This document shows positions 12,301-12,747 of a stretch of 12,747 bases of DNA, in pieces. The notes under the pieces are model-generated. The model was not told the DNA's origin and ran no database searches. It was given only the letters and a program-made list of their open reading frames with translations. Each line of letters begins with the position of its first letter. Position 1 is the first letter of the stretch. Made by a program: the position numbers and the translations under genes. Origin of the DNA: UBA920 sp038257015 (GTDB lineage: Bacteria > Patescibacteriota > Doudnabacteria > UBA920); assembly GCA_038257015.1 (NCBI GenBank), contig JBBSJS010000024.1:1-12747 (forward strand), written 5' to 3'.

Positions 12301-12311
12301 GCTGATAGAAT
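12283..12311 (+). promoter_or_regulatory. dnaA promoter with a DnaA box in its spacer
   Basis: -35 TTTACA (12283-12288; five of six) and -10 TAGAAT (12306-12311; five of six) are spaced by 17 bp, with TGA just before the -10 (extended). The predicted start is near 12318, about 33 nt before the ATG. The DnaA box at 12289-12297 starts directly after the -35, so DnaA binding would block RNA polymerase. Confidence 0.7.
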
Positions 12312-12350
12312 GAGTTATACGCTCTCAACAAATAAGAATAACAGCAAAAT

Positions 12351-12747
12351 ATGAAGGAACAACAACTCTGGCAGGCATTACTAGGCAGCCTTGAAGTAAC
12401 TCTAAGTAAAGCTAATTTCAATACTTGGTTTAAAAATACTGAAATTGTGGAAATTGGAGAAAATTACATACTTGTAGGGGTTCCTAGTAATTTCAGCCGG
12501 GATTGGATATCAAATAAGTACCACACTAGTTTATTAAAAGCTCTTAAATCTATTGCACCTGAAATCAGAGATATTAAGTATCAAGTTGGTAACCAGCGAA
12601 CCGAGCCAAAACCAACTGTTACTCCTGAAACAAATACAGTTTCTCATACGACTCAACAACCCTCGGTTGTTTACAAAGAAAAAACAAACAGTATGGCCAG
12701 CGGATTAAGTCAAAATTACACTTTTGATACTTTTATTGTTGGTCAAC
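12351..12747 (+). CDS. dnaA: Chromosomal replication initiator DnaA, N-terminal part (cut by the window edge)
   Basis: Translation from ATG 12351 gives LWQALLGSLEVTLSKANFNTWF and then NYILVGVPSNFSRDWISNKY, a typical DnaA domain I (about 1-80), which binds helicase loaders and regulators. A low-complexity Thr/Gln/Pro linker, domain II (about 82-115), follows. The start of domain III appears as LSQNYTFDTFIVG, the conserved entry to the AAA+ ATPase. The Walker motifs and the DNA-binding domain lie outside the window. DnaA binds the boxes in the adjacent origin, melts the DNA and loads the helicase. It is divergent from rpmH, as in most bacteria. No SD site is present. Confidence 0.96.
   Translation, partial: MKEQQLWQALLGSLEVTLSKANFNTWFKNTEIVEIGENYILVGVPSNFSRDWISNKYHTSLLKALKSIAPEIRDIKYQVGNQRTEPKPTVTPETNTVSHTTQQPSVVYKEKTNSMASGLSQNYTFDTFIVGQ

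Overview
The window carries part of a small, AT-rich bacterial chromosome around the replication origin. The gene set, the shortened versions of several universal proteins (KhpB without its N-terminal domain, YebC and RsmI shorter than usual, a free-standing sigma region 4), the scarcity of Shine-Dalgarno sequences and the PBP1A with Ig-like repeats all resemble Candidate Phyla Radiation (Patescibacteria) genomes. That placement is inference, and no phylum within the group can be named. rnpA ends in TGA, and its reading frame there overlaps the start of yidD, so TGA is a stop here and the standard bacterial code applies.

Layout, left to right. 1-1203, minus strand: the start of ribosomal protein S1 (rpsA), cut by the window edge, with a structured leader RNA and its own promoter. 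Upstream is a small sigma-70 region 4 protein with the only strong Shine-Dalgarno site in the window. 1244-4648, plus strand: a probably leaderless operon of a degenerate metallo-beta-lactamase-fold protein, a 73-residue membrane protein and gyrA, closed by an intrinsic terminator. 4661-5029: a promoter, about 260 nt of strongly folded non-coding RNA, a 19-nt copy of a tRNA 5' end, and a complete tRNA with anticodon UAU (Ile). 5074-7094: a small acidic coiled-coil protein, rsmI, yebC and ruvC, ending in a terminator that overlaps the ruvC stop. 7265-10178: a single-gene unit for a bifunctional class A penicillin-binding protein, convergent with the next operon through a shared two-way terminator. 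10173-12144, minus strand: the classical origin-side operon rpmH-rnpA-yidD-yidC-khpB with tight overlaps. 12205-12311: probable oriC with degenerate DnaA boxes, then the dnaA promoter and the first 132 codons of dnaA.

The genes are housekeeping functions: initiation and topology of replication (dnaA, gyrA), Holliday junction resolution (ruvC), ribosome and tRNA maturation (rpmH, rnpA, rsmI, tRNA, rpsA), stalled-ribosome or regulatory function (yebC), membrane protein insertion (yidC, yidD) and peptidoglycan synthesis (PBP1A). No insertion sequence, CRISPR array, phage gene or defence system was seen. The most interesting parts are non-coding: the promoter-driven folded RNA ahead of the tRNA with its partial tRNA duplicate, the folded leader plus terminator-like hairpin ahead of rpsA, and the repeated -10-box-to-ATG geometry that predicts leaderless mRNAs.
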